Positions 23,165 through 32,881 of a stretch of DNA of 64,000 nucleotides are shown piece after piece. The first letter of the stretch is position 1. Each line of letters opens with the position of its first letter. A program made the position numbers and the translations under genes. The DNA is from Nothopassalora personata (lineage: Eukaryota; Ascomycota; Dothideomycetes; Mycosphaerellales; Mycosphaerellaceae): positions 3,256,599 to 3,320,598 of the forward strand of contig CM066294.1 of the NCBI GenBank assembly GCA_033816765.1, written 5' to 3'. The notes below the pieces were generated by a model. The model did no database searches. It was not told where the DNA came from and saw only the letters and a list, made by a program, of their open reading frames with translations.

Positions 23165-24045
23165 GGTACCTGTTACGATTCAGTGCAATCAGGCTCAAAG
23201 CTTGAGATCCAATCACGTGACCAGATTAGTCGTTCACTTACACCTATTTTCTTGAAGCACATATAGTCGAAGATAGAAACATACAATACACTATCTACTA
23301 CTAAACCGGTTCTTAAAGTAATTAATATATAAGCCTAAGTAAGTAAATAATTTAACTAAATAATACGCCTACTAACTAATACCTATAATACGTTAGTTAT
23401 AAGCCTAAGTACTTACTTATTTACTGTATATACTTAGTCTTTAGAGTAGACCTTATATAATTACTATAGGGATATATACCTATTATAATCTAGTATAATT
23501 AGGCTTAAAGCTTAAGATCTAATTATATAACTAAGATTAGTTATTTACTAAAATCTATTCTTTTTAAGTATATAGAGTCTTAGATATATATATATATATA
23601 GTATAATATCTACTTCTAAATTAGTCCTCTATCTAATAAATATATAAGTCTAAGTAAGTAAATTATCTAAACTAGTAATTTGCCTACTAATTAATACCTA
23701 TAATGCTTTAGCTATACGCCTAAGTACTTTATATTTACTACGTATATTTAGTCTCTTTAGAGTATATATTATATTATTACTATAGGGGTATATATTATAT
23801 TATAGATACTAGGTAGTAAGCTAATTATTTAGTTAAGTTATTTACTTACTTAGACTTATATATTAACTAGTTAAAGAACTAGTTTAAAGTAGACTATATA
23901 TTATATATATCTAGTTAAGACTATATATACTTAAAAAGAATAGGTATAAGTAAATAACTAATCTAATTATATAACTACTTAGTAGATAATAGATCTTAAG
24001 CTTTAAGCCTAATTATAAGTCTAATTGTACTACATTGTACTATAC
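23165..24045. repeat. Three copies of a repeat unit of about 320 bp: two direct, one inverted
   Basis: Copy 1 (around 23165-23484) contains AGGCTCAAAGCTTGAGATCC at 23191. Copy 2 has the RIP-mutated form AGGCTTAAAGCTTAAGATCT at 23511, 320 bases later, and both are followed by a shared CCTAAGTAAGTAAAT segment. Copy 3 is inverted, with AGATCTTAAGCTTTAAGCCT near 23993-24012. C-to-T and G-to-A changes dominate. The left part of copy 1 is almost unmutated while everything after about 23285 is heavily RIP-mutated. A solo-LTR or MITE-like origin is possible; no terminal motif was certain. Confidence 0.65.
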
Positions 24046-25188
24046 CTCCTAAGCTCTTATAGCATATAGTTAAATAAGCTAATATCTATATAATCGTATA
24101 ATTCTCTATAGGCTCTACTAGTTACTAGACTACTAAATAAGTAAAGGAAGATACTTTAGTACTAGTAGCTAGTAGTACCTTAGTAGACGTCTATATTAGT
24201 TTAGATTACTACGTTAACATTAATATAACCTACTACTATTATAGTAGTTCTTAGGTGTCTATTACGCTATTACTATAGGTAGTATAGATAGTACTAATAT
24301 ATATCTTATTAGAAGATAGTAAGGTATATAGATCTACTCCTTCTTTAACTATATTTAGAGCTAACGGTAATTAAGGATTTACCTCCCTTAAACTACGAAT
24401 ACGGACCGCCCTATCGTAAAATATACTATATTTAAAAGCCCTTATCGAGAGTATTCTAATAATCTATAAAGTAGGCTACTACCCCTAAAACTAAGAGAGT
24501 TCTACCTTATTTAATTTAGAGTACTAAATATCTCTTCTCCTAACTTTATAGCCCCGGCTACGGCTAGCTTCCCCTTCCGGTTTAGCGCTCCTGAGCGCTA
24601 AAAGCCGAGCCTAAAACTTAAATTCTAACCTAGGGAAGGGAGAGATATAAGAGGAGGATTTAGTTATAATATAACTTTATCTTAAATTACCTATATTAGG
24701 GTAGCCTATAGTCCTAAATAGACGTAGCGTAAGGAGAACTAAAGGGTTAAAAGGGTCTATAGGCTTATACTATACCTAGTAGAAGAAGTAGGGTACTAGT
24801 TATAGAACTAGGGACTAAGGCTTAAGTCTACTTTATTCTACTAGAATAGTACCCCCTAGAATACTCTACGGTACCTAAGAGAAGCTCCCTACCCTACGAG
24901 AAAGGCGTACGTTACCTTAGGCCTACGTACTTTAGAGTTAAGAGCTACTCTCCTATATAGTATACCTTCTTCTACTTAGTAGTAAGAAGAGTACCCTAGT
25001 ATCTAGGCTAGGACCTAAACGTAATTAGAAATAGGGTAATTAGGTAGCCCTCTCGGCGTAAGGCTACTACGAGTCCCTTATCTATACTAAATTGCTACTA
25101 AAAATAGATAGAATAGACGAAGAGTCTATCTTTAATCCCTTAGGAAATAAAGACTAACTTTCCGGCCCTTCTACGCTAACTTAGGAAC
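24046..25188 (+). mobile_element. RIP-mutated repeat, probably 5' part of a Tad-like LINE
   Basis: Strongly RIP-mutated DNA that is continuous with 32882-34796 across the Gypsy insertion, shown by the 5-bp target duplication GGAAC on both sides. The right half contains the LINE endonuclease, so this side should hold the 5' UTR and start of ORF1. I could not identify a protein motif here. A GC-rich hairpin lies at 24581-24602. Confidence 0.45.
24581..24602. repeat. Perfect 10-bp inverted repeat (hairpin)
   Basis: TTTAGCGCTC and GAGCGCTAAA are exact reverse complements separated by CT. It sits in a short GC-richer island within AT-rich RIP-mutated DNA. Function unknown. Confidence 0.7.
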
Positions 25189-25380
25189 TGTCACGAAGCG
25201 ACCTTGATTTGGATGTTCGGTCACGTGATCAGGGTCACGTGATCTCCCGGCGCTAGCGCGACGCCTCGGCGCTTTGCTTTATCTTTCGTACTTCGCGCGT
25301 TACCTCTAGATACTTCGTCTAACTACGTCTCTATTCCCTACACCCTACGTTTCCCTCTTACACTCGTAGGCCTCGTGTCA
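25189..25380 (+). repeat. 5' LTR of the intact Gypsy element
   Basis: 192 bp. Contains two copies of GGTCACGTGATC (25219-25230 and 25233-25244), each with a CACGTG E-box-type palindrome. It ends CGTGTCA at 25380. Confidence 0.95.
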
Positions 25381-25535
25381 GTTAGTTAGACCACCCTTCT
25401 TTCCGATTATCTACATGCACTGCGCTGCAGAAACATCAGGAAAGTACCGCCGCTGCCGACTGCGACAGCGACTACTATAACTACCGACACACCTACCTAC
25501 CCTTTCGCGACCCGATCTGCCAATCGCCCGCGATC

Positions 25536-28196
25536 ATGACTACAGACGACAACGAGCCCGGCGACGCCATCGCCGCAGCACTGAAGAGACATCAAGAACA
25601 ACACCCCGAATCAACCAAGACTCGAGACGCCGAAATCGAGGAAGTTAGGCTCCGAGGGCGGCAAGCCCTGCGGCAGCACAAGAGCGAGGAAGCACTGAGG
25701 CGGCATGGCCTGAACGGCGAGGAAGAGCAGACGCAGGATGCACCTGTCGTCGAGTCGCCGAAGTCACCACCTCAGTCTGGAGGACAGCCGCATGTGACAG
25801 TGCAGGCCGAAGAAGATGAGATCGACGATGAGCCCGAGGAGGACGAGATCGAGGATGAAGATGAGGATGATCTCGATACCAATTCGTCATACCAACTACC
25901 TCAAGGCATGTTCGACCTGCGCGAGCTAGACGCGACAGGTGAAACCCAATTCAACGACGAAGAAGATGTAGCTACACGCATCTTCAAGCTCCAGGACATG
26001 CAGAAGTTGTTTGAGGAGTCCAAGTCAGGAGTCCCAGACTATGACAACACCGCAACTCAGTGGGCTACTCGAGTAGCCGCTGTCAGAAGCGCAGCAGCAG
26101 CTCTTCCAGCCTCCCGCGAGTCCAGAAGCCTGCAGCGACAAGCAGCGGCGTTGCCTTCGACTGTGCCAGGCCGTCGCCCATCACCCATCAACCGTGACCG
26201 TGACCGCCACGGTTTCACGACACGAACAGAGCAAGAGCTCGACAGCTCGCTCATGTCCGCTACATCGAGGATTGCATCCCAAGTCCCGGGTGCATACTCC
26301 CAAGATACTATCGGTCGTTCTCAGTCTCAACCTCAAGAACGCCAAAGCCGTCGAGCGAGTCCAAAGCCATCGGTGTCCTACCCGGTTCTACCACCACGCG
26401 CCCCGACACCACCACTGCCAGCACCGAAGCCTGTGAAGGCTAAGGTGGGACCGAGTCCGCTACAACAGATGGAGTCCGCGGCAGAGCGAGAAGAACCGGA
26501 AGAGGACTACATCGACATGAATAACTTCGTCAACCACAACACCGACTACTACGAAGCGGAGGATTATCGGGCAGTCACCGCGAACGACTTCATCTCCAAA
26601 GTGCGGAAGCACCCAAACACCTGGCTGCAGGCCCTTAAGGATATGGGCGCCACGCTCATGGAAATTCAGGACAACTACGAACAGCTCGAGAACGTCTACA
26701 ACCAGGACCAGGCTACCCACAGGAAGATCGTCAAGAATCTAAATAGCAAGATCTCTGATCTTCGCCAAGAAAACGACACTGCGGTCGGCAAGCTCGACAC
26801 CGCAGCAGATCAGATCGAGGACCTGAATGAGAAGCTGAAGCAGGCACAGGAAGAAGCCAGAATCCACCTTGCCAACCTCAAGTCCGCGGAGACCGACTGT
26901 GACGGTTTCATGGACGACATCGACGAACGTGACAACACCATTAAGCAGATGGCAGATCGCATCACGCAGCTGGAAGCACAGGTCGGCGCTACCGGTGCAG
27001 CACCTAAGCCTGCTAAGGGTACAGGCCTTCGTGAGAGCCGTCGCACCACCCCACAAGTCGAAAACGCATACAGCACCAACGGTGGACTGTTCGGCAACGG
27101 AGACGGAGGTCGCACTATTCGTGAGACCGGCATTCGCACTCCTGCCCCGGGCATTAACCGGAGTGTTCGCCCAACACCTGCGCTGTCAACGTCCTCTTCG
27201 TACTTCTACCAGTCCAAAACAAAGCGCGATCACCCCGAGAAGTTCGACAACAACGGCAAGCCACCGTACAAGAACTGGAAGATCGCTATGGATGGTAAGA
27301 TTCGCGCGTCTTATGATGAGAGCACGCCCATGTTCGAGATCCTCGATTACGTCCGCGACCGCACTTCCGGCTTCCCTTTCGACTTCACGGACGCCAACAT
27401 CAACAGCGAAGCTTGGGAGTCATTGGAACAGATGTGGGCAGATCTCGACAAGCAGTTCGGTGACAAGGACACAGTAGAGAAGGCGCAAGCAGAGCTCGCC
27501 AACCTGAAGATGGTGAACACCGAGACCTTCACCGCATTTGTCACTAAGTACAAGACTCTATGTTTGAAGGCAGGAGAAGAGATGTCATCCCGCAAGCTGT
27601 GGACACGTCTCACACCTAAGTGGCAGAACGAGCTCAAGAAGGAGCGTGGTGACTCTTTCGCCGAGTTCCAACAAGCTGGCTACGATCTCGAGGAGAGTGA
27701 TCAGCTCATCAAGATGTACAAGCCCGAAGCACCGGCTCCCCCTACAGGCAATGGCAATGGCAACCGCAACACCCGTGGCCGCGGTGGCAGCGCACTAGGC
27801 AACACTACCATCATCGGTAATGCCGCCATGACCACATCCAACACCGAGACCGGCAACGAGCGAAAGAACAAGAAGCGCAGCGAGCCAGTTACCCGCATCC
27901 TGCCTGCCTCTTGGAAAGTGGTCGGTCAATTGACCAAGGAACAGAAGGAAGCAATGGCAGCTAATGGCCAATGCTGGCGCTGTCGTCGTACCGACCGTAC
28001 GCACGTCTTGCCACAGGATCCAGCTTGCCCCTTCCACTACAACAAGGGCAATTGGGACTTCAGCAACCTCATTACTAGAGAGATGAGCGTCGACGAGTTC
28101 CGCCGTCAGCATGGTGTGGGCGACACTACTCGCCTCGCCGCCCTTGCCACCGAAGCACCAACAGCAGCCCCCGACCAGGGAAATGCTCAGGCTTAG
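25536..28196 (+). CDS. gag: Gag protein of the intact Gypsy element
   Basis: Single frame of 886 aa, long for a Gypsy Gag. Residues 1-130 are charged with an acidic run (EDEIDDEPEEDEIEDEDEDD), and 170-310 are Arg/Ser/Pro-rich. About 385-485 is a predicted coiled coil (heptad-like Leu/Ile with many Glu and Lys). About 555-720 is the retrotransposon capsid-like region (KFDNNGKPPYKNWKIAMDGK, then WESLEQMWADLD). The C-terminus carries CWRCRRTDRTH followed by CPFHYNKGNW, an atypical Cys/His knuckle rather than classic CCHC. Gag forms the virus-like particle and binds RNA. The stop at 28194-28196 is followed 50 bases later by the Pol start in another frame. Confidence 0.9.
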   Translation: MTTDDNEPGDAIAAALKRHQEQHPESTKTRDAEIEEVRLRGRQALRQHKSEEALRRHGLNGEEEQTQDAPVVESPKSPPQSGGQPHVTVQAEEDEIDDEPEEDEIEDEDEDDLDTNSSYQLPQGMFDLRELDATGETQFNDEEDVATRIFKLQDMQKLFEESKSGVPDYDNTATQWATRVAAVRSAAAALPASRESRSLQRQAAALPSTVPGRRPSPINRDRDRHGFTTRTEQELDSSLMSATSRIASQVPGAYSQDTIGRSQSQPQERQSRRASPKPSVSYPVLPPRAPTPPLPAPKPVKAKVGPSPLQQMESAAEREEPEEDYIDMNNFVNHNTDYYEAEDYRAVTANDFISKVRKHPNTWLQALKDMGATLMEIQDNYEQLENVYNQDQATHRKIVKNLNSKISDLRQENDTAVGKLDTAADQIEDLNEKLKQAQEEARIHLANLKSAETDCDGFMDDIDERDNTIKQMADRITQLEAQVGATGAAPKPAKGTGLRESRRTTPQVENAYSTNGGLFGNGDGGRTIRETGIRTPAPGINRSVRPTPALSTSSSYFYQSKTKRDHPEKFDNNGKPPYKNWKIAMDGKIRASYDESTPMFEILDYVRDRTSGFPFDFTDANINSEAWESLEQMWADLDKQFGDKDTVEKAQAELANLKMVNTETFTAFVTKYKTLCLKAGEEMSSRKLWTRLTPKWQNELKKERGDSFAEFQQAGYDLEESDQLIKMYKPEAPAPPTGNGNGNRNTRGRGGSALGNTTIIGNAAMTTSNTETGNERKNKKRSEPVTRILPASWKVVGQLTKEQKEAMAANGQCWRCRRTDRTHVLPQDPACPFHYNKGNWDFSNLITREMSVDEFRRQHGVGDTTRLAALATEAPTAAPDQGNAQA

Positions 28197-28246
28197 AGTC
28201 AAGTCGCGACCCTAAGCCTTGCTCAAACGAAGAACATGAAGAAGAG

Positions 28247-31200
28247 ATGAACCTTTGCACCCTAAGAGATGACGATTATGACAACAACGAACTTGCACTG
28301 TCTTGTGCCGAGACAGCAGGAGGCATCCAGAACGTCACTGTCCAGCCTAGACAGGGCAAACACCTTGTATGCTCTGCAAAGGTACACAGTAGACTAGGAC
28401 CTCATAATGCAAAAAGTTTGATCGACACAGGCGCAACAGACCTCTTCATCCATAACAACTTCGTGCGCACACATCACCTTGACCTTATCCCTCTTGCGAA
28501 ACCTAAGCGTTTGCGACTTGCGGACGGGCACCGCTCTATGATAACACATGCAGTCCTCGTCACCCTGGACGTCGGAGCACATCGCGACCAGGATCTGTAC
28601 TACGTTACAGACCTTGACACATATGACATCGTCATCGGAATGTCATGGCTAGAACAACATGACCCCGAGATCAGCTTCAAGAACAGGACAATGACCTTCA
28701 ACAGCACGAACTGCTGCTTGAACCATAACTTCAGAAGTCTGGTCTGCGTCGTAACAATAGATCGTCGCGGCAAGACCCACAACGTCGACCCTGACTTTCA
28801 CAGCTCTGATGATATCGACATCGTCAGTGCGCAAGCGTTCATGAAGATGTCAAAGGATAAGGACAATCAGCTCTTTGCCCTTTGGCCTGAAGACCTAACA
28901 CCACCACCTGACGACGTCCCACCCGAACCACCCGATAAGCCGCCACCGCAAGATCCGTTTAGGGGGGAGGGAGAACAACTTTCATGCTTCGCGATGGCGC
29001 CAGAGGACTGGGAACGCTTCATGACAGCGTGCAAGAAGTCGAACCCAGAAGAAAAGCTGCCAGCAGTGCTTAAGGATCTAGCTCTGTACTTCAAGCACAA
29101 GTCGGAGTTTGTACTGCCTGAGCATGGTCCTAGTGACCATGAGATTAAGCTCAAACCAGGTACTACACCGCCTTATCGCAAGATGATCCCAATGAATGCT
29201 GAGCAGTTGGCCGTGGTACGGAAGTTTCTCGACGATGGCCTTGCAAACGGTTCATTGCAAGAAAGCAAGTCGCCCTGCGCATCACCACTGCTCATTGTCA
29301 AGAAGCCTGGTGGTGGACTGCGCGTATGCGTCGATTACAGAGCATTGAACGCCCTCACGATTAAGGACCGATATCCTATTCCTTTGATCCGAGAAACCCT
29401 GGATCGTCTGGCTAAGGCCAAGATGTTCTCGAAACTCGACATCGTAGCAGCATTCAACAACCTTCGCATTGCGCATGGACAGGAATGGCTGACAGCCTTC
29501 ATCACAAGATATGGCCTCTACGAGTTCAAGGTTATGCCGTTCGGGCTCTGCAACGGGCCAAGCAGTTGGCAGAGACGAATCAATGAAGTACTGCGAGAGT
29601 ACCTCGATCGGTTCTGCACAGTCTATCTTGACGATGTTCTCATCTACAGCGACAGCGAAGAAGAACATGTCCAGCACGTACGAGCAGTCATTAAGAAAGT
29701 AGGCGAAGCCGGTATGCCTATCGACATTGACAAGAGCGAATTCTTCGTCAAGAAGATCAAGTACCTTGGCCTTATTGTCACTACCGAAGGTATCGAGATG
29801 GATCCAGTTAAGGTTGAAGCAATCCAGAACTGGGAGACACCCCGGAACGTCAAGGACGTCCTTGCGTTCCTCGGGTTCAGTGGTTTCTACAGACGCTTCA
29901 TCTATGAGTATTCAAGAGTCGTGCGCAAGCTCACAGCACTGACAAAGAAAGATACACCCTGGCAGTGGGACGAGGGATGCCAGCAAGCATTCGATAAGCT
30001 GAAGAAGCGATTCGTCTCAGCACCAATCCTGGCACACTTCCAACCAGGACTGGAAGTTTGGATTGAGACGGATGCGTCAGACTACGTAACTGCAGGCGTT
30101 CTGTCCCAGAAGCACCCAGATCCGGAGAAGGAAGGCGAGTTTCTGCTCAAGCCGATAGCCTACTTCTCCAAGAAGATGAGTCCGCAAGAATGCAACTACG
30201 ACATCTACGACAAGGAGCTGCTCGCTATTGTCAAGACGTTCGAAGAATGGCAGTACGAACTAGTGCCAGAGGCGGATGACCAGAAACCCATCCGAGTGCT
30301 GTCAGATCACAAGAACCTGGAGTGGTTTATGTCCACGAAGCAACTCAACCAGCGCCAGGCTAGGTGGGCCGAGTTCCTGTCACAATTCAACTTCAAGATC
30401 ACGTATCGACCGGGCGTCCAGGGCACCAAACCGGACAGCCTGACGAGACGCTCCCAAGACCTGCCTGAAGGGATTGATGCACGGACACAGTACCGCGAAC
30501 AAACCATCTTGAAGCCGGATAACCTGGATATAGTCTCCGCATTCGCAATCACCACGGACCCGCCTACAGAACCTCGACGAAGCGCTAGGCTGGCCAACAA
30601 AGCGAACGACGAGAATGCGGACGACGAGAATGCGAACATCCCCGAAGTCCCAAAAGATGACGAGCATAAGGCACCTGAACAAGCGCTAGAAGACGGGTCA
30701 GATCTGGCGACAGTCCCTGACCAGCCAACGCCCAACGAGCCAGACACTCCCAAGGAAGACTGGCCGGAGTTGCAGCAACCAGCAGACTCGGACGACAACG
30801 TGCTCTCAATGCTCAATACAGCTTACAAGGACCCACGCTTCAGCATGCGTATGAAGCGCCTTCAGAAAGATCTCCGCGACCGCAAGACGTCTGAGTTTCT
30901 GCAACAGCGCAAGATTACAGCTTCAGAGTGCCGCATGCAAGACGGGAGGCTGTACGTGAACAACAGGCTGTTTGTGCCGGAATACCGCAACCTACGCACA
31001 AAGATAGTGCAGAGCTACCATGACGCGCCTCTTGCTGGGCATCAAGGCATGGCACGCACACACGAACTGATTCTACGCCATGACCTATGGTGGCCTTTCA
31101 TGCAGAAAGACATCACCCAATACGTGCGCAACTGCTACATCTGTAGGAGATCAACACCGTCTCGTTCACGGTACCAAGGGACGCTCTCCGCCCATCGTAC

Positions 31201-32752
31201 ACCACCGGACGTCTGGAAACACGTCGCCATGGACTTCATAGTCGACCTGCCGCCTAGCAAATCTCGCAGAGATGGCAAGACATACACCAATATCCTGACA
31301 GTAACAGACATGCTCTCCAAGCAGGTGCACTTCATCCCTACGGACCGTATGGATGCAGAACACACAGCTGACCTGTACTACCATTACATTATGCCCCATC
31401 ACGGCGTCGCAGAAATATTTGTGTCAGACCGCGGGACGCAGTTTGTAAGCGCCTTCTGGGAACGACTCTGCCAGCGGCTCGGCATCAAACAAAACCTGTC
31501 AACTTCCTTCCACCCAGAGACCGACGGTCAATCGGAGCGAACTAACCAAGCGTTAGAGCAATACTTGCGAGCTTTCAGTAACTATCTCCAGGACGACTGG
31601 GTTAACTGGCTGCCGACCGCGGAATTCGCGATGAACAACCATGTAGCTGCCAGCACAGGCGTTACACCATTCTTTGCGAACACAGGAAGGCACCCGAGCT
31701 TAGGGATGAATGTGAAGCCATCTGAAGCCCGTCCACAAGTCACGGCAGACAAGGTGAAACAGCTTGATGCAGCCGACACCTTTGCAGACAACCTCAGAGA
31801 CTTTGAGCAATTCACACAGGCCGTGCTCGAGCAAATGCGAGCGGAGCACGCTTGGACCCAAGCCAAGAACACGGATCAAGCTAATGTGGCACGTGCACCC
31901 GCACCAAATTTCCAAAAGGGCGACAAAGTCTTCCTCGACGCACGCAACATCCGCACTACACGACCATCCAAGAAACTCGACAGTAAAGCATTCGGTCCCT
32001 TCGAAGTCGTCGAGCCTATTGGGCGCCGTTCCTACCGCCTGCGATTCCCACCTAACTCTGATCTCGCCCACCTCCACGATGTTTTCCACTCGAGTCTCCT
32101 ACGCCGCGCACCCGAAGACCCGCTGCCTGGACAGCACCTGCCGCCGCCGCCGCCGCTCGAAATAGTAAGAGATGGTAAAGAATCGACTGAATGGGAAGTT
32201 CAAGAGGTGGTTGACTCAAGGATAAAATACCGCAAAGTCTGGTACAAGGTTTTGTGGAAGGACGGCACAATGAGCGAACGCCCATACACCTCACTGCTGC
32301 CAGGTGCTGAGGAGCTGGTGCAAGAATTTCACCGCGCATACCCAGACAAGCCACGACCTACGGAGGTTGACGATGAGTTCATGGCGCACGTATTTAGCGT
32401 CTCAGTTTATGGTCTCGCAGTGATCTCCGGAGACGCCACACCGCCTACGAAGTCCACGCCTCCTTTCTACTCACTCGCAGAAGGCATTCGGCTGGATGGA
32501 AGTTCTTCAAAGCGGCCTACCTCTTCAATGGGTGAGACCATGCAACAACACTCGCACACCAGCAGTCAGCCGTCATATGATGAGCAGCGAACAAGCAATA
32601 CCAGCAAGCACGCAAGTGCAACTGGCACGCAACGCAATAGCCTGAACGACGTCGCAGGAGCTCGTCTCGTGGAGGGGGGGGTACTGTCACGAAGCGACCT
32701 TGATTTGGATGTTCGGTCACGTGATCAGGGTCACGTGATCTCCCGGCGCTAG
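28247..32752 (+). CDS. pol: Pol polyprotein of the intact Gypsy element
   Basis: Single frame of 1501 aa. Aspartic protease DTGA is at 60-63. Reverse transcriptase runs from about 300, with YLDDVLIYS near 460. RNase H begins near ETDASDY at about 606. The integrase zinc motif (His-His-Cys-Cys) lies around 920-968, and its catalytic residues are in MDFIVDLP, SDRGTQF and QSERTNQ (about 995, 1060 and 1095). The GPF module (FGPFEVVEPIG) comes next, then a chromodomain-like WEVQEVVDSRIKYRKVWYKV near 1315-1360. The frame runs 68 bases into the 3' LTR, so the last 22 residues are LTR-encoded. All catalytic residues are present, so the element is probably competent. Expression without a shared frame with Gag would need re-initiation or another mechanism. 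Confidence 0.95.
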   Translation: MNLCTLRDDDYDNNELALSCAETAGGIQNVTVQPRQGKHLVCSAKVHSRLGPHNAKSLIDTGATDLFIHNNFVRTHHLDLIPLAKPKRLRLADGHRSMITHAVLVTLDVGAHRDQDLYYVTDLDTYDIVIGMSWLEQHDPEISFKNRTMTFNSTNCCLNHNFRSLVCVVTIDRRGKTHNVDPDFHSSDDIDIVSAQAFMKMSKDKDNQLFALWPEDLTPPPDDVPPEPPDKPPPQDPFRGEGEQLSCFAMAPEDWERFMTACKKSNPEEKLPAVLKDLALYFKHKSEFVLPEHGPSDHEIKLKPGTTPPYRKMIPMNAEQLAVVRKFLDDGLANGSLQESKSPCASPLLIVKKPGGGLRVCVDYRALNALTIKDRYPIPLIRETLDRLAKAKMFSKLDIVAAFNNLRIAHGQEWLTAFITRYGLYEFKVMPFGLCNGPSSWQRRINEVLREYLDRFCTVYLDDVLIYSDSEEEHVQHVRAVIKKVGEAGMPIDIDKSEFFVKKIKYLGLIVTTEGIEMDPVKVEAIQNWETPRNVKDVLAFLGFSGFYRRFIYEYSRVVRKLTALTKKDTPWQWDEGCQQAFDKLKKRFVSAPILAHFQPGLEVWIETDASDYVTAGVLSQKHPDPEKEGEFLLKPIAYFSKKMSPQECNYDIYDKELLAIVKTFEEWQYELVPEADDQKPIRVLSDHKNLEWFMSTKQLNQRQARWAEFLSQFNFKITYRPGVQGTKPDSLTRRSQDLPEGIDARTQYREQTILKPDNLDIVSAFAITTDPPTEPRRSARLANKANDENADDENANIPEVPKDDEHKAPEQALEDGSDLATVPDQPTPNEPDTPKEDWPELQQPADSDDNVLSMLNTAYKDPRFSMRMKRLQKDLRDRKTSEFLQQRKITASECRMQDGRLYVNNRLFVPEYRNLRTKIVQSYHDAPLAGHQGMARTHELILRHDLWWPFMQKDITQYVRNCYICRRSTPSRSRYQGTLSAHRTPPDVWKHVAMDFIVDLPPSKSRRDGKTYTNILTVTDMLSKQVHFIPTDRMDAEHTADLYYHYIMPHHGVAEIFVSDRGTQFVSAFWERLCQRLGIKQNLSTSFHPETDGQSERTNQALEQYLRAFSNYLQDDWVNWLPTAEFAMNNHVAASTGVTPFFANTGRHPSLGMNVKPSEARPQVTADKVKQLDAADTFADNLRDFEQFTQAVLEQMRAEHAWTQAKNTDQANVARAPAPNFQKGDKVFLDARNIRTTRPSKKLDSKAFGPFEVVEPIGRRSYRLRFPPNSDLAHLHDVFHSSLLRRAPEDPLPGQHLPPPPPLEIVRDGKESTEWEVQEVVDSRIKYRKVWYKVLWKDGTMSERPYTSLLPGAEELVQEFHRAYPDKPRPTEVDDEFMAHVFSVSVYGLAVISGDATPPTKSTPPFYSLAEGIRLDGSSSKRPTSSMGETMQQHSHTSSQPSYDEQRTSNTSKHASATGTQRNSLNDVAGARLVEGGVLSRSDLDLDVRSRDQGHVISRR

Positions 32753-32876
32753 CGCGACGCCTCGGCGCTTTGCTTTATCTTTCGTACTTCGCGCGTTACC
32801 TCTAGATACTTCGTCTAACTACGTCTCTATTCCCTACACCCTACGTTTCCCTCTTACACTCGTAGGCCTCGTGTCA
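32685..32876 (+). repeat. 3' LTR of the intact Gypsy element
   Basis: 192 bp, identical by eye to the 5' LTR, preceded by the purine tract at about 32671-32681. It contains the end of the pol frame. Confidence 0.95.
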
Positions 32877-32881
32877 GGAAC

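Larger units (their letters stand above)
25189..32876 (+). mobile_element. Intact, unmutated Ty3/Gypsy LTR retrotransposon
   Basis: Complete element of 7688 bp with two 192-bp LTRs (TGTCACGAAG...CTCGTGTCA) that look identical by eye, and a 5-bp target duplication GGAAC at 25184-25188 and 32877-32881. Full-length gag (25536-28196) and pol (28247-32752) are open. A purine-rich tract (GGAGGGGGGG) directly precedes the 3' LTR. Integrase follows RNase H, placing it in Gypsy, and a chromodomain-like module ends Pol, as in chromoviruses. No RIP pattern is present although both flanks are heavily mutated, so the insertion is very recent. I could not match a primer-binding site after the 5' LTR to a tRNA. 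Confidence 0.96.
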
